This document shows positions 9,421 to 18,975 of a stretch of 64,000 bases of DNA, one piece after another. Source of the DNA: Pseudomonas capeferrum. GTDB taxonomy: Bacteria > Pseudomonadota > Gammaproteobacteria > Pseudomonadales > Pseudomonadaceae. Each line of letters starts with the position of its first letter. Position 1 is the first letter of the stretch. Under the pieces are notes generated by a model. The model was not told the origin of the DNA. It saw nothing but the letters and a program-made list of their open reading frames with translations, and searched no databases. Position numbers and translations under genes: made by a program. The stretch is from assembly GCF_013523055.1 (NCBI RefSeq), contig NZ_JAAMQM010000008.1, positions 62,001 to 126,000 on the forward strand, in the 5' to 3' direction.

Positions 9421-9436
9421 TTGAACGCTTGTTCAA
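9421..9436. promoter_or_regulatory. Palindromic operator, candidate BetI site
   Basis: Perfect inverted repeat TTGAAC-gctt-GTTCAA, followed by an AT-rich ATATAAA, 98 nt before betT. It resembles the palindromes bound by the TetR-type choline sensor BetI. The identity of the binding protein is inference. Confidence 0.5.
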
Positions 9437-9533
9437 TATAAACGCTGGTCCGCTGCCGGTGTTCAACAGGAGGATAACCTTTGCTGAACCCGTTCAACTC
9501 GAACCCTTTCCCCCGCGGTGAGGTGCACGCTCG

Positions 9534-11534
9534 ATGAGTGCATCCGCTACCTCTTCCACCAGTAACATCCGCATGAACCCCCCGGTGTTCTACTTCGCGG
9601 CAAGCTTCATCCTGATCTTCGGCCTTGCCGTCATCGCCAACCCGCAAGCGGCGGGCGAATGGCTGCTCATGGCCCAGAACTGGGCGGCCAACACGGTTGG
9701 CTGGTATTACATGCTGGCCATGACGCTGTATCTGGTCTTCGTGGTGGTCACCGCCTTGTCCGGCTACGGCAAGATCAAGCTCGGTGCCGACCACGACGAG
9801 CCCGAATTCAGCTATCTGTCCTGGGCCGGCATGCTGTTCGCCGCCGGTATCAGCATCACCCTGTTCTTCTTCTGCGTTTCCGAACCCCTGACCCACATGC
9901 TCCAGCCGCCCCAGGGCGAGGCAGGCACCGCGGAAGCGGGGCGTCAGGCCATGCAGTTGCTGTTCCTGCATTGGGGCCTGCACGGCTGGGGCGTATTCGC
10001 CTTCGTCGGCATGGCCCTGGCCTACTTCGCCTACCGTCACAACCTGCCGCTGGCCTTGCGCTCGGCGCTGTATCCGCTGATCGGCAAGCGCATCAACGGG
10101 CCGATCGGCTATGCCGTGGATGGCTTCGGCATCATCGCCACGGTATTCGGGCTGGGCGCGGACATGGGCTTCGGTGTGCTGCACCTGAACTCAGGCCTCG
10201 ACTACCTGTTCGGCATCGACCACACCCAGTGGGTGCAGGTCGGCCTGATTGTCCTGATGATGGGCGCGGCCGTGGCGGTTGCCGTGGCCGGGGTCGAGAA
10301 GGGCGTGCGGGTGATGTCGGACATCAACCTGTTCCTGGCCTGCGCGCTGTTGCTTTTCGTGTTGTTCGCCGGGCCCACCCAGCACCTGCTCAACACACTC
10401 ATCCAGAACATCGGTGACTACCTCGGTGCCTTGCCGCGCAAGAGCTTCGATGTCTATGCCTACAACGGGCAGAGCGACTGGCTGGGCGGCTGGACCGTGT
10501 TCTACTGGGCCTGGTGGATCGCCTGGGCGCCGTTCGTGGGCCTGTTCATCGCACGTATCTCGCGTGGCCGGACGATTCGCGAATTCGTCTTCGGCGTGCT
10601 GCTGATTCCCCTGGGGTTCACCCTGGCATGGATGTCGATCTTCGCCAACAGCGCCTTGACCCAGGTTCTCGACCACGGCATGACCGCGCTCGGGCAGTCG
10701 GCCTTGGACAACCCGTCGATGACGCTGTACCTGCTGCTGGAGACCTATCCTTGGAGCAAGGCGGTGATTGCCGTCACCGTGTTCATCAGCTTCGTGTTCT
10801 TCGTCACCTCGGCCGACTCCGGCACCGTGGTGCTGTCGACCCTTTCGGCTCGCGACGGCAATGCCGACGAAGACGGCCCGAACTGGCTGCGGGTGTTCTG
10901 GGGAGCGATGACCGCGCTGATCACCAGCTCCCTGTTGTTCGCCGGTAGCATCGACTCGCTGAAGTCGGCGGTGGTGCTGACCTCGCTGCCGTTCTCGGTG
11001 ATCCTGCTGACGATGATGTGGGGCTTGCACAAGGCCTTCTACCTGGAGTCGCAACGGCGAATCGCGCAGATGCATTCGCTGGCGCCCTTCGCCAACTCGC
11101 GCCGTGGCCGCGGCGGCTGGCGCCAGCGCCTGAGCCAGGCCGTCCACTTCCCGTCCCGCGACGAGGTCTATCGCTTCATGGACGACGTCGTGCGTCCAGC
11201 GATCGCCGAAGTCATGGAAGTGTTCGAGCAGAAGGGCCTGAAGATCATTACCCAGGATGACCCGAGCCATGACAACGTCAGCCTCAAGGTCGGTCACGGC
11301 GAGGAGCAGCCCTTTACCTACCAGGTACAGATGCGCGGCTACTTCACGCCATCGTTCGCCCTGGGCGGCCTCGGTTCGCAGGATCTGCGCAATCGCCGCT
11401 ACTACCGCGCCGAAGTGCACCTGAGCGAAGGCAGCCAGGACTATGACCTGGTGGGCTACAGCAAGGAGCAGATCATCAACGACATCCTCGACCAGTACGA
11501 ACGGCACATGCAGTTCCTGCATCTGGTGAGGTAG
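9534..11534 (+). CDS. betT: BCCT-family choline/betaine transporter
   Basis: 666 aa. Twelve hydrophobic segments (about 20-510) include the BCCT signature helix with Trp-rich FYWAWWIAWAPFVGLFIARISRG split across TM8. A long cytosolic C-terminal tail (about 515-666) is present, as in osmotically regulated BetT proteins. It should take up choline, or a related trimethylammonium compound, with an ion gradient. A palindromic site upstream suggests control by a BetI-like repressor, but no betIBA genes are in the window. The gene is convergent with tauD. Confidence 0.9.
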   Translation: MSASATSSTSNIRMNPPVFYFAASFILIFGLAVIANPQAAGEWLLMAQNWAANTVGWYYMLAMTLYLVFVVVTALSGYGKIKLGADHDEPEFSYLSWAGMLFAAGISITLFFFCVSEPLTHMLQPPQGEAGTAEAGRQAMQLLFLHWGLHGWGVFAFVGMALAYFAYRHNLPLALRSALYPLIGKRINGPIGYAVDGFGIIATVFGLGADMGFGVLHLNSGLDYLFGIDHTQWVQVGLIVLMMGAAVAVAVAGVEKGVRVMSDINLFLACALLLFVLFAGPTQHLLNTLIQNIGDYLGALPRKSFDVYAYNGQSDWLGGWTVFYWAWWIAWAPFVGLFIARISRGRTIREFVFGVLLIPLGFTLAWMSIFANSALTQVLDHGMTALGQSALDNPSMTLYLLLETYPWSKAVIAVTVFISFVFFVTSADSGTVVLSTLSARDGNADEDGPNWLRVFWGAMTALITSSLLFAGSIDSLKSAVVLTSLPFSVILLTMMWGLHKAFYLESQRRIAQMHSLAPFANSRRGRGGWRQRLSQAVHFPSRDEVYRFMDDVVRPAIAEVMEVFEQKGLKIITQDDPSHDNVSLKVGHGEEQPFTYQVQMRGYFTPSFALGGLGSQDLRNRRYYRAEVHLSEGSQDYDLVGYSKEQIINDILDQYERHMQFLHLVR

Positions 11535-11561
11535 CTGAGATATTGCTGTGCGCCTGAGGGC

Positions 11562-11595
11562 CTGAAGCAGGACCGCCTGGTGGCTTCTGCTTCAG
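11562..11595. terminator. Possible bidirectional terminator between betT and tauD
   Basis: Inverted repeat CTGAAGCAG / CTGCTTCAG with a 16-nt loop. The right arm overlaps the tauD stop codon. There is no U-tract. Confidence 0.3.
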
Positions 11596-12425
11596 AACGG
11601 CGCATCTCCCAGGATCGTCGCTCGGTGCATGACCCGTCGCTGCGGACGATAGTCGTCCACCGCGTAGTGCTGGGTCACGCGGTTGTCCCAGAACGCCACG
11701 TCGTGCGCCTGCCAGCGCCAGCGAATGCTGAATTCCGGGCGGGTCGCGTGGTTGAAGAGCAGCTTCAGCAGCGCCTCGCTTTCGTACTCGTTCAGCTCGT
11801 TGATGCGGGTAGTGAAACCTTCATTGACGAACAGCGACTTGCGCCCGCTGACCGGATGCGTGCGCACCACCGGGTGGGACAACGGCGGGTTGCTGCGTCG
11901 GGTGGCTTCCCAGCGCTCCAGGTCTTGCGCGGTCGTGCCGAAGCGTTCGAGCGGGAAGGACTTGGTGAAGTCGTGGGTCGCGGTCAGTCCATCGAGCATC
12001 GCCCGCAGCGGTGCCGACAGTGCCTCGAACGCCGCGATGCCGCTCGCCCACAAGGTATCGCCGCCATAAGTCGGCACCTGCCTGGCACTCAGCACGGCAC
12101 CCAAGGCAGGCGTGGGCAGGAAGGTGACATCGGTGTGCCAGACCGCGTTGTCGCGCACATCGGTCACGGCGGTGTCGAGGACCAGCACCTGAGGCGTTTC
12201 AGGCACGTTCGGGTAGATTGGGTGAATGTGCAGATCGCCGAAATAAGCGGCGAACCTTGCCTGTTGCGCGGGTTCAAGGGGTTGGTCGCGGAAGAACAGC
12301 ACCTGGTGTGCGAGCAATGCCTGTTCGATGGCATCGCGATCGTCCGGCGCCAGGTCACGACGCAGGTCCACGCCACTGATCTGGGCGCCGAGCGCCGGGC
12401 TGAGAGGGGTAATGGTCAGGCTCAT
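11592..12425 (-). CDS. tauD: Taurine dioxygenase
   Basis: 277 aa, the usual length. TauD is an Fe(II)/2-oxoglutarate dioxygenase that converts taurine to sulfite and aminoacetaldehyde, providing sulfur under sulfate limitation. The iron ligands are visible as H97 and D99 (WHTDVTF) and H253 (TQHYAVDD), with arginines R264 and R268 placed for 2-oxoglutarate and taurine sulfonate binding. ATG 12425 follows GGAAGAG; a TTG 15 nt upstream overlaps that site. It is the last gene of tauABCD. Confidence 0.95.
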   Translation of the reverse strand: MSLTITPLSPALGAQISGVDLRRDLAPDDRDAIEQALLAHQVLFFRDQPLEPAQQARFAAYFGDLHIHPIYPNVPETPQVLVLDTAVTDVRDNAVWHTDVTFLPTPALGAVLSARQVPTYGGDTLWASGIAAFEALSAPLRAMLDGLTATHDFTKSFPLERFGTTAQDLERWEATRRSNPPLSHPVVRTHPVSGRKSLFVNEGFTTRINELNEYESEALLKLLFNHATRPEFSIRWRWQAHDVAFWDNRVTQHYAVDDYRPQRRVMHRATILGDAPF

Positions 12426-12471
12426 GTCATTCTCTTCCAAGGCGCCGAGCTGTCGGCGTAGTCAATCGGGA

Positions 12472-13308
12472 TCAATGGTTTTGCCCATGCCAGGGCACCA
12501 GCTTGCGCTGCAGGGCGCGCAGGCCCATTTCCAGGGCAAAGGCGATCAGCGCGATCAGCAGGATGCCCAGGACAACCACATCGGTGACCAGAAATTGCGC
12601 GGCCGACTGCACCATGAAGCCCAGCCCGCTGGTGGCGGCGATCAGTTCGGCGGCCACCAGGGTCGACCAGCCCACGCCGAGGCCGATCCGCACGCCGGTG
12701 AGGATGTCCGGCAGGGCGCTCGGCAGAATCACATGACGGATCAGCTGAGCCCGGCTCGCCCCCAAGGACTGAGCCGCGCGCAGCTTGGCCGAGTCGACGG
12801 TGCGCACGCCGGTAGCCGTTGCAATGGCGATGGGCGCGAAGATCGCCAGGTAGATCAGCAGCACCTTGGACAGCTCGCCGATACCGCACCAGATGACGAT
12901 CAGCGGCAGATAGGCCAGTGGCGGGATCGGTCGGTAGAACTCGATCAGCGGATCGAGGATGCCGCGCGCCACGCGGTTGTAGCCGATGGCGATGCCGACC
13001 GGGATAGCGGTGAGGATCGCGGCACCCAAGGCCAGACCGATGCGCCCCAGGCTCGCGCCCAGGTGCTGCCAGAGGCTGGCATCCATGTAGCCCTGGGTCA
13101 GCAGCGTCCAGCCCTTGGCAAGGATGTCGCCAGGCGAAGGCAGGAACAGCGGCTCGATCCAACCCGCGGCTGTCACCAGCCACCAGGCCAGCAGCAGCGT
13201 GGCGAGGGTCAGGACACTGATCCAGCGGGTAGCGAGCGGTCGGCACGGACCCGTGGCGGATACCGGGACGTTGCCCTTATGGGTGACCGGCAGTTCAAGG
13301 CTGCTCAT
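12472..13308 (-). CDS. tauC: Taurine ABC transporter permease
   Basis: 278 aa inner-membrane permease with about six helices. The cytoplasmic EAA-type loop is present ([21 protein letters not shown] split over the loop). It belongs to the nitrate/sulfonate/taurine permease family. AGGAG lies 5 nt before the ATG, which overlaps the tauB stop by 4 nt. A 46-nt gap separates it from tauD. Confidence 0.93.
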   Translation of the reverse strand: MSSLELPVTHKGNVPVSATGPCRPLATRWISVLTLATLLLAWWLVTAAGWIEPLFLPSPGDILAKGWTLLTQGYMDASLWQHLGASLGRIGLALGAAILTAIPVGIAIGYNRVARGILDPLIEFYRPIPPLAYLPLIVIWCGIGELSKVLLIYLAIFAPIAIATATGVRTVDSAKLRAAQSLGASRAQLIRHVILPSALPDILTGVRIGLGVGWSTLVAAELIAATSGLGFMVQSAAQFLVTDVVVLGILLIALIAFALEMGLRALQRKLVPWHGQNH

Positions 13309-14099
13309 GCGGACTCCTGCCGGCGAGCGGCGTTGCGTTGCGAGAACACGCGAGCGAGCACGTGTTCGCGGGTTTCGATGAAGCCTGGATCGGATTTGAT
13401 CGCACGGGCCGATTCGCCAGCGGCATAGCGCTGGCCGAAATCCAGTTGCAGGCGCTCGACGATCCGCCCTGGGTTCGGCGCCAGCAACACCAGTTCGCTC
13501 GCCAGGAAGACGGCTTCCTCGATGTCATGGGTGATAAGGAAGATCGGCTTGGCGGTACGCTGCCAGACCTTCAGCAGCAGCTCCTGCATCTGCTCGCGGG
13601 TAAAGGCATCGAGGGCACCGAACGGCTCGTCCATCAGCAGTACCCTTGGGTCGGCGGCCAGCGCTCGGGCCAGGCCCACGCGCTGTCGCTGCCCACCGGA
13701 CAACTGCCAGATACGACGGTCGGCAAAGCCGGACAGGTCGACCAGCGCCAACATTTCGCGCGCCGTGCGTTCACGCTGGGCGCGAGGCATGCCGGCCAGC
13801 TCCAGGCCAAAGGCGACATTGCCCAGGACATCCTGCCAGGGCAGTAGCGCATCGTCCTGGAAGACCACGCCACGGTCGGCGCCGGGTCCAGTGACCGGCT
13901 GGCCGTCGAGCGTGATGCGACCGGTACTGGGCGCGACGAACCCGGCGATCAGGTTGAGCAGGGACGTCTTGCCGCTGCCGGATGGCCCCAGGGCCACGAC
14001 GAGCTGGCGCGGTCCCAGGCTCAGGTTGATGTCGGCCAGTACCGGGGTGGCAACGCCGGGGTACTGTGCGCTGATGCGCTCCAGTTCGAGCAAGGCCAT
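13305..14099 (-). CDS. tauB: Taurine ABC transporter ATP-binding protein
   Basis: 264 aa. It has Walker [10 protein letters not shown], signature LSGGQRQR, Walker B VLLMDEP and the switch His in ITHDIEEA. It energises taurine import with TauA and TauC. GGAG sits 6 nt before the ATG. The stop overlaps the tauC start. Confidence 0.94.
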   Translation of the reverse strand: MALLELERISAQYPGVATPVLADINLSLGPRQLVVALGPSGSGKTSLLNLIAGFVAPSTGRITLDGQPVTGPGADRGVVFQDDALLPWQDVLGNVAFGLELAGMPRAQRERTAREMLALVDLSGFADRRIWQLSGGQRQRVGLARALAADPRVLLMDEPFGALDAFTREQMQELLLKVWQRTAKPIFLITHDIEEAVFLASELVLLAPNPGRIVERLQLDFGQRYAAGESARAIKSDPGFIETREHVLARVFSQRNAARRQESA

Positions 14100-14111
14100 G
14101 GCAGGCTCCGA

Positions 14112-15083
14112 TCAGTGTGGGATGTAGTGGGCGCTGACGTAGGGCGCGTAATCCGGCAGCACGGCGTCGACCTTGCCTTGCTGCTTGAGGAAGGTGGCCG
14201 TGTCGGCAAGCGCCTGGGTGGTGGGTGCCCCGAGAGCGCCGATCTGGTCGGCTGCCAGCGGGTAGGTATTGCCCTCCAGCAGTGCCGGGATGTCGCCAGG
14301 CTTGGCGCCCGACAGCTTGGCCAATTTGGCGATGTTGTCGGGGTTCGCTACCCAGGCCTGGGTGTCCTTGCGGTAGTCGGCATAGGCATCAAGCGTCACC
14401 TTGGCGAATGATTTGACGACGTCCGGGTGCTTGGCGGCGTAGTCCTTGCGCACGATCCAGGCATCGAAGGTCGGGGCGCCTTTCTTGGCCAACTCGCCGG
14501 AAGTGATCAATACCTTGCCGTTTTCCTTGGCCACGCCCAGCGCAGGGTCCCACACGTAGGTAGCGTCGATGTCGCCGCGTTTCCAGGCGGCGATGATCGC
14601 GGGTGGGGCGAGGTTGAGGATCTGCACCTTGCCTGGATCGATGTTCCACGCCTTGAGCGCGGCCAACAGGCTGTAGTGACCGGTCGAGACGAACGGCACC
14701 GCGATCTTCTTGCCGATCAGGTCTTGTGGCGACTGGATGCTGTCGCGGGCGATCAATGCCTCGCCGGCGCCGATCTGGGTGGCGATCAGAAAGGTTTCAA
14801 CGGGCAGCTTGCGGGTCGCGGCAGCGGCCAGCGGGCTCGAGCCGAGATAGCCGATCTGCACGTCACCAGAGGCCACGGCAGTGATCACATCCGCTCCGTT
14901 ATCGAATTTCCGCCAATCGATGCTGGCCTGGCTGGCCTTTTCATAAGCGCCGTCGGCCTGCGCAACCTTGGCGGGATCGAGGGTCGTCTGGTACGCGACA
15001 GTCAGGTCGGCTGCCTGGGCGAGCCAGCTGGCGCCACCAAGAGCCAGGGCGGCGAGCAAGCGTAATGGGGCGTGCGGGATCAT
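14112..15083 (-). CDS. tauA: Periplasmic taurine-binding protein
   Basis: 323 aa with an N-terminal signal peptide (about 1-24, ending WLAQAA). The SsuA/TauA-type fold follows, opening DLTVAYQTTLDPAK. It captures taurine in the periplasm for TauBC. It is the first gene of the operon, 12 nt ahead of tauB. The AT-rich 500-nt region upstream should hold its promoter. Confidence 0.94.
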   Translation of the reverse strand: MIPHAPLRLLAALALGGASWLAQAADLTVAYQTTLDPAKVAQADGAYEKASQASIDWRKFDNGADVITAVASGDVQIGYLGSSPLAAAATRKLPVETFLIATQIGAGEALIARDSIQSPQDLIGKKIAVPFVSTGHYSLLAALKAWNIDPGKVQILNLAPPAIIAAWKRGDIDATYVWDPALGVAKENGKVLITSGELAKKGAPTFDAWIVRKDYAAKHPDVVKSFAKVTLDAYADYRKDTQAWVANPDNIAKLAKLSGAKPGDIPALLEGNTYPLAADQIGALGAPTTQALADTATFLKQQGKVDAVLPDYAPYVSAHYIPH

Positions 15084-15580
15084 GGGTGGAAGTCCTCGAC
15101 AGGCATCGGGTGTGATGGATGTCGAAAATCCTAAATGATCTAAGAAATATTATATAAATAACTTTTTTGCATTAGCTTAGGGGTATTCGGAAGGCTCCTG
15201 GAAAGCCGTGCGTCCAATCCAGTGGCACATCCTGGATCCCTTGCTAGGCTCCTTTGCCACAGAGAATAGGCAAGCACTATTAATAATGGATTTTTAATAG
15301 CTAAAAAGAATTACTAGAAAGGTTTTTTACAACCTTTTGTTTCAAAGGCTTAATCTATATTCCCTAAAAATCTTACCGATTTCTAAAACAGTCATTTTGG
15401 ATTTATAGGATTGTCATTATCCTGTAACTGAGAGGGCGTATTAGACCAAGGTAGTGAAATGGTTAGTAACGATTGACGTCATGACCACACTTTGGTGCTA
15501 AATCGCCCATCGACGAAAGAGCCGGGCATCAGACCCTGCCTTTAGCGAAAGACAAAAATTAGAACGTAGAGGAGCAAATC
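15084..15580. other. Intergenic region between tauA and the porin gene
   Basis: About 497 nt, markedly AT-rich against the genome background, with no open frame that looks coding. It must carry the tauA promoter (leftward) and the porin promoter (rightward). A short hairpin AAAGGTT-ttttac-AACCTTT lies at 15318-15337. Sulfate-starvation control of tau genes in pseudomonads is known, but no binding site can be assigned with confidence. Confidence 0.6.
15473..15501 (+). promoter_or_regulatory. Candidate sigma-70 promoter of the porin gene
   Basis: TTGACG (15473-15478) and TGCTAA (15496-15501) are separated by 17 nt. The -35 box is strong and the -10 box weak. Confidence 0.35.
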
Positions 15581-16912
15581 ATGTACAAGTCCAGCCTGGC
15601 CGTGGCCGTGGCGGTAGGGATTCTCGCCCAACAAGCAGGTGCTGCCGGTTTCGTCGAGGACAGCAAGCTGTCCGTCAGCTCGCGGACCATGTATTTCGAC
15701 AACGACAACCGCGATGGCGGCGCCGATAACCGTGAATCGGGTCAGGGCTTCAAGCTCGACTACCTGTCCGGTTACACCGAAGGAACCGTCGGCTTCGGCG
15801 TCGACGTTCAAGCCCTGTGGGGTATCCACCTCGATGGCGGTCGTGGCCATCACCCAGACAACAGCAGCTTCTTCCCGAGCGACAGCGACGGTTCCGCCGT
15901 GCATGACTGGTCGCGCATCGGTGGCAACGCCAAGGCGCGCTTCTCCAAGACCGAGGTTCACTACGGTAGCGCGCTGGCGCCAGCCCTGCCGATCCTGGTG
16001 TCCAACGATGGTCGACTGCTGCCGCAGACCTTCGAGGGTGGCACCATCACCTCGAAGGAAATCGACAATCTGACCCTCAACGCCGGTCAGCTGACCCACG
16101 CCATGGGTCGCGCTTCGAGCAACCGTACCGGCCTGTCGGTGAACGGTGCTACTGCCGACAGCAACAAGTTCCGCTACGGCGGTGCTGACTGGAAGGTCAC
16201 CAAGGACCTGACGCTGCAGTACTACTACTCGAACCTGGAAGACTTCTACAAGCAGCACTTCCTGGGCTTGACCCATGTGTTCCCGATTGCCGAGGACCAG
16301 TCCTTCAAGACCGACCTGCGTTATTTCGATAGCAGCAGCGATGGCAAGAACGGCGGGCCAGGTGCGTACAACTTCAACAACAACGGCGGTTACGAAAAGA
16401 ACGACGGCAAGGTCGACAACAAGACCTGGAGCGCCATGTTCACCTACACCCTGGGTGGCCACTCGTTGCTGCTGGGTCACCAGCAAGTGGGTGATGACGG
16501 TGGCTTCGTCTGGCTGAACCAAGGTGCCGTTCGCGATGGCAACGGTCGTTCCGAAGGCGCTGGTGGCTCGAGCTTCTACCTGTTCACCGATAGCATGATC
16601 AACCAGTTTGCCCGTGCTGGCGAGAACACCACCTTCGGTCAGTACGGCTACGACTTCGCACGACTGGGCGTTCCAGGGTTGAAGGCATCGGTTTCCTACC
16701 TGCGTGGCGACGACGTGCGGTATCAATCCGGTAACGGCACTTATCACGAGTGGGAGCGTGATGCACGCGTGGACTACGTCATCCAGGAAGGCCCGCTCAA
16801 GGGGCTGGGTGCAAGCCTGCGTCACGGTGTCTACCGTGGCGAGGGTACCGAGGCTTCGGCTGACCAGGATCAGACCCGTCTGATCTTCAACTACACTTAC
16901 AGCTTCCTGTAA
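15581..16912 (+). CDS. OprD-family outer membrane porin
   Basis: 443 aa. A signal peptide (1-22, ending QQAGA) precedes the OprD-type opening AGFVEDSKLSVSSRTMYF. Amphipathic beta-strand repeats follow and the protein ends in the aromatic strand YTYSFL, suited to BAM-dependent insertion. OprD porins pass small nutrients such as amino acids and organic acids. Placement between tauA and lsfA suggests uptake of sulfonates or related compounds; this is inference. GAGGAG lies 7 nt before the ATG. Confidence 0.9.
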   Translation: MYKSSLAVAVAVGILAQQAGAAGFVEDSKLSVSSRTMYFDNDNRDGGADNRESGQGFKLDYLSGYTEGTVGFGVDVQALWGIHLDGGRGHHPDNSSFFPSDSDGSAVHDWSRIGGNAKARFSKTEVHYGSALAPALPILVSNDGRLLPQTFEGGTITSKEIDNLTLNAGQLTHAMGRASSNRTGLSVNGATADSNKFRYGGADWKVTKDLTLQYYYSNLEDFYKQHFLGLTHVFPIAEDQSFKTDLRYFDSSSDGKNGGPGAYNFNNNGGYEKNDGKVDNKTWSAMFTYTLGGHSLLLGHQQVGDDGGFVWLNQGAVRDGNGRSEGAGGSSFYLFTDSMINQFARAGENTTFGQYGYDFARLGVPGLKASVSYLRGDDVRYQSGNGTYHEWERDARVDYVIQEGPLKGLGASLRHGVYRGEGTEASADQDQTRLIFNYTYSFL

Positions 16913-16928
16913 GGGTGGATTCAAGAGA

Positions 16929-16953
16929 GCCTCGCCTAGTGCGAGGCTTTTTT
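16929..16953 (+). terminator. Rho-independent terminator of the porin gene
   Basis: Stem GCCTCGC-ctagt-GCGAGGC followed by six T, 17 nt after the stop codon. Confidence 0.88.
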
Positions 16954-17069
16954 GTACCTGTCGATCGTTATTCTTATAAGTTATAAATAAATCAATATTT
17001 ATTCTTTTTGTTTTATTTCGATTGCAGGCACATTGAATCCATCAAGCGGAACCTACAGGAGCCCCGACC

Positions 17070-17708
17070 ATGAGCCTCAGACTCGGCGACATCGCCCCAG
17101 ATTTCGAACAGGATTCCAGCGCGGGCACGATCCGCTTTCACGAATGGCTCGGGGATAGCTGGGGGGTGCTTTTTTCTCATCCTGCCGATTTCACACCGGT
17201 GTGCACTACCGAGCTAGGATTTACCGCCAAGCTCAAGGATGAATTCGCCAAACGCGGCGTGAAGGCCATCGCGCTGTCGGTCGACCCGGTCGATTCGCAC
17301 CATCGCTGGATCGAAGACATCAACGAAACCCAGGCCACCGTGGTCAACTTCCCGATCATTGCCGATGCCGATCGCAAGGTCTCGGATCTGTATGACCTGA
17401 TTCATCCCAACGCCAACGACACCCTGACCGTTCGCTCCTTGTTCGTTATCGATCCGAACAAGAAGATCCGTCTGACTATCACGTACCCAGCCAGTACCGG
17501 TCGTAACTTCAACGAAATTCTCCGGGTGATCGATTCGCTGCAGCTCACCGACAGCCACAAGGTGGCGACGCCGGCCAACTGGCAGCAGGGCGAGGATGTG
17601 GTCATCGTGCCTTCGCTCAAGGACGAGGACGAAATCAGGCAGCGTTTCCCTAAAGGTTATCGCGCGGTGAAACCTTACCTGCGCCTTACTCCGCAACCGG
17701 ATCGCTGA
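17070..17708 (+). CDS. lsfA: 1-Cys peroxiredoxin LsfA
   Basis: 212 aa Prx6-type peroxiredoxin. The peroxidatic cysteine is C45 in DFTPVCTTE and the typical C-terminal domain is present. LsfA reduces peroxides and is known in Pseudomonas as a protein induced by sulfate starvation, which fits its place between the tau and ssu operons. AGGAG lies upstream of ATG 17070, and the leader region is very AT-rich. Confidence 0.93.
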   Translation: MSLRLGDIAPDFEQDSSAGTIRFHEWLGDSWGVLFSHPADFTPVCTTELGFTAKLKDEFAKRGVKAIALSVDPVDSHHRWIEDINETQATVVNFPIIADADRKVSDLYDLIHPNANDTLTVRSLFVIDPNKKIRLTITYPASTGRNFNEILRVIDSLQLTDSHKVATPANWQQGEDVVIVPSLKDEDEIRQRFPKGYRAVKPYLRLTPQPDR

Positions 17709-17745
17709 TCACACGTTGCTTGCTCTACACCCAGCAGGGATCTTT

Positions 17746-17769
17746 GGGCCGTTTCGACGGCCCTTTTTT
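17746..17769 (+). terminator. Rho-independent terminator of lsfA
   Basis: Stem GGGCCG-tttcga-CGGCCC followed by six T. Confidence 0.85.
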
Positions 17770-17929
17770 ATGGGCGATAAAGGCGACACGCCAACGGCCC
17801 CAGAAGCCTGCACAAATCCTGCCCCCGCTGCTCCTGAGGCCTGCACGACTCCCTGTAGAAGTCCGCTCCTTCCGTAAGGCTACGCTGTCGCGAAGAAACC
17901 AACGCGTGGAGGGGCAGCGCATATCTTGT

Positions 17930-18021
17930 GGGAGCGGGTTTACCCACGAAGCAGGCACTGCGGTTCATGGCACCGGCTTCGCCGGTGTTCGCGGGCAAGC
18001 CCGCTCCCACAGGGTATGCGT
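17930..18021. repeat. REP-type inverted pair (BIME)
   Basis: TGTGGGAGCGGGTTTACCC on the left is mirrored by GCAAGCCCGCTCCCACA on the right, with an inner hairpin CACCGGC-ttc-GCCGGTG (17971-17987). This is the P. putida REP consensus arranged as two inverted copies. Such pairs sit between genes and may stabilise mRNA or bind DNA gyrase. Confidence 0.8.
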
Positions 18022-18288
18022 CGCCTTTGCGAGCTTTGGTTTCTTCGAGACACCGCAGCCCCGTGGCTGGGCGATCTTTTACAAAGTTGTGCAAGCCTAT
18101 AGAGCGGTGGCGTGCCAGGCTTTGTGCTATCGCGTAACGACGATGGAGCGAAATGCCTGCATATCTCTATATAGAATAACCAAATGAAAAAATATGATTT
18201 ATAGATATATCAAACATACTGTTAATGTCTGCTCTACCAAGCGAGACATGCACCTCGCAGCTCTGGAATGAACCTAAGGAAGCGCTTC

Positions 18289-18882
18289 ATGCTGGTCTTG
18301 ACACTTGGCGGTAGCCCCAGTCTTCGTTCTCGCTCCGGTGTGCTGCTCGACCGCTCGCGCCAGTGGTTACAGACGCAGGGCGTCGAAGTGGTGAGCTTCC
18401 AGGTACGGGACTTCCCGGCCGAAGACCTGCTTCACGCTCGCTTCGACAGCCCCAGGATCCAACACTTTCAGCAACTGGTGCAGCAAGCCGATGGCCTGGT
18501 CGTCGCCACGCCGGTGTACAAGGCCTCGTTCGCCGGTGCGTTGAAGACAATGCTGGACCTGTTGCCCGAACGTGCGCTGGAACACAAGGTGGTACTGCCG
18601 ATCGCGACCGGTGGCAGCATCGCTCACATGTTGGCGGTCGACTATGCCCTCAAGCCGGTGCTGTCGGCGCTCAAGGCCCAGGAAACGCTGCAGGGGATCT
18701 TTGCTGACGACAGCCAGATCGCCTACGGCGAAGGCTCCAGGCCGGCGCAACTGGCCCAGGCATTGGAGCAACGCCTGCAAGACTCGCTCGAACTGTTTCA
18801 CAGTGCCCTGGCGCGACGGCCCAACCCTGTCGCCCCAGGCATACTCAACGACCGCCTGCTCGCTGCTCGCTGGAGCATTTGA
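18289..18882 (+). CDS. ssuE: NADPH-dependent FMN reductase of the sulfonate system
   Basis: 197 aa, the usual SsuE length. Flavodoxin-like fold with the phosphate loop [11 protein letters not shown] near the N terminus and the conserved [16 protein letters not shown] segment. It reduces FMN, and the FMNH2 is passed to SsuD. ATG 18289 is preceded by AAGGA; an in-frame ATG at 18268 has no such site. First gene of ssuEADCBF. Confidence 0.94.
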   Translation: MLVLTLGGSPSLRSRSGVLLDRSRQWLQTQGVEVVSFQVRDFPAEDLLHARFDSPRIQHFQQLVQQADGLVVATPVYKASFAGALKTMLDLLPERALEHKVVLPIATGGSIAHMLAVDYALKPVLSALKAQETLQGIFADDSQIAYGEGSRPAQLAQALEQRLQDSLELFHSALARRPNPVAPGILNDRLLAARWSI

Positions 18883-18975
18883 GCCGGTACCCAGACTTTA
18901 CCGTTGTCCCCACCTTACTCGCCCGCCAACGGGCAAGCAGGTGCAACCTGAACCCCATTCGCACTGGAGAGCGCC

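Larger units (their letters stand above)
17709..18288. other. Intergenic region between lsfA and ssuE
   Basis: About 580 nt with no convincing gene. It holds the lsfA terminator, a REP-type inverted pair and, at about 18160-18240, a strongly AT-rich stretch just before ssuE that should contain the ssu promoter. Confidence 0.6.

Noticed and set aside
15225..15250. Possible sigma-54 promoter (TGGCAC ... TTGCT) upstream of tauA
   Set aside because: The GG and GC elements are 17 nt apart and not the required 10.
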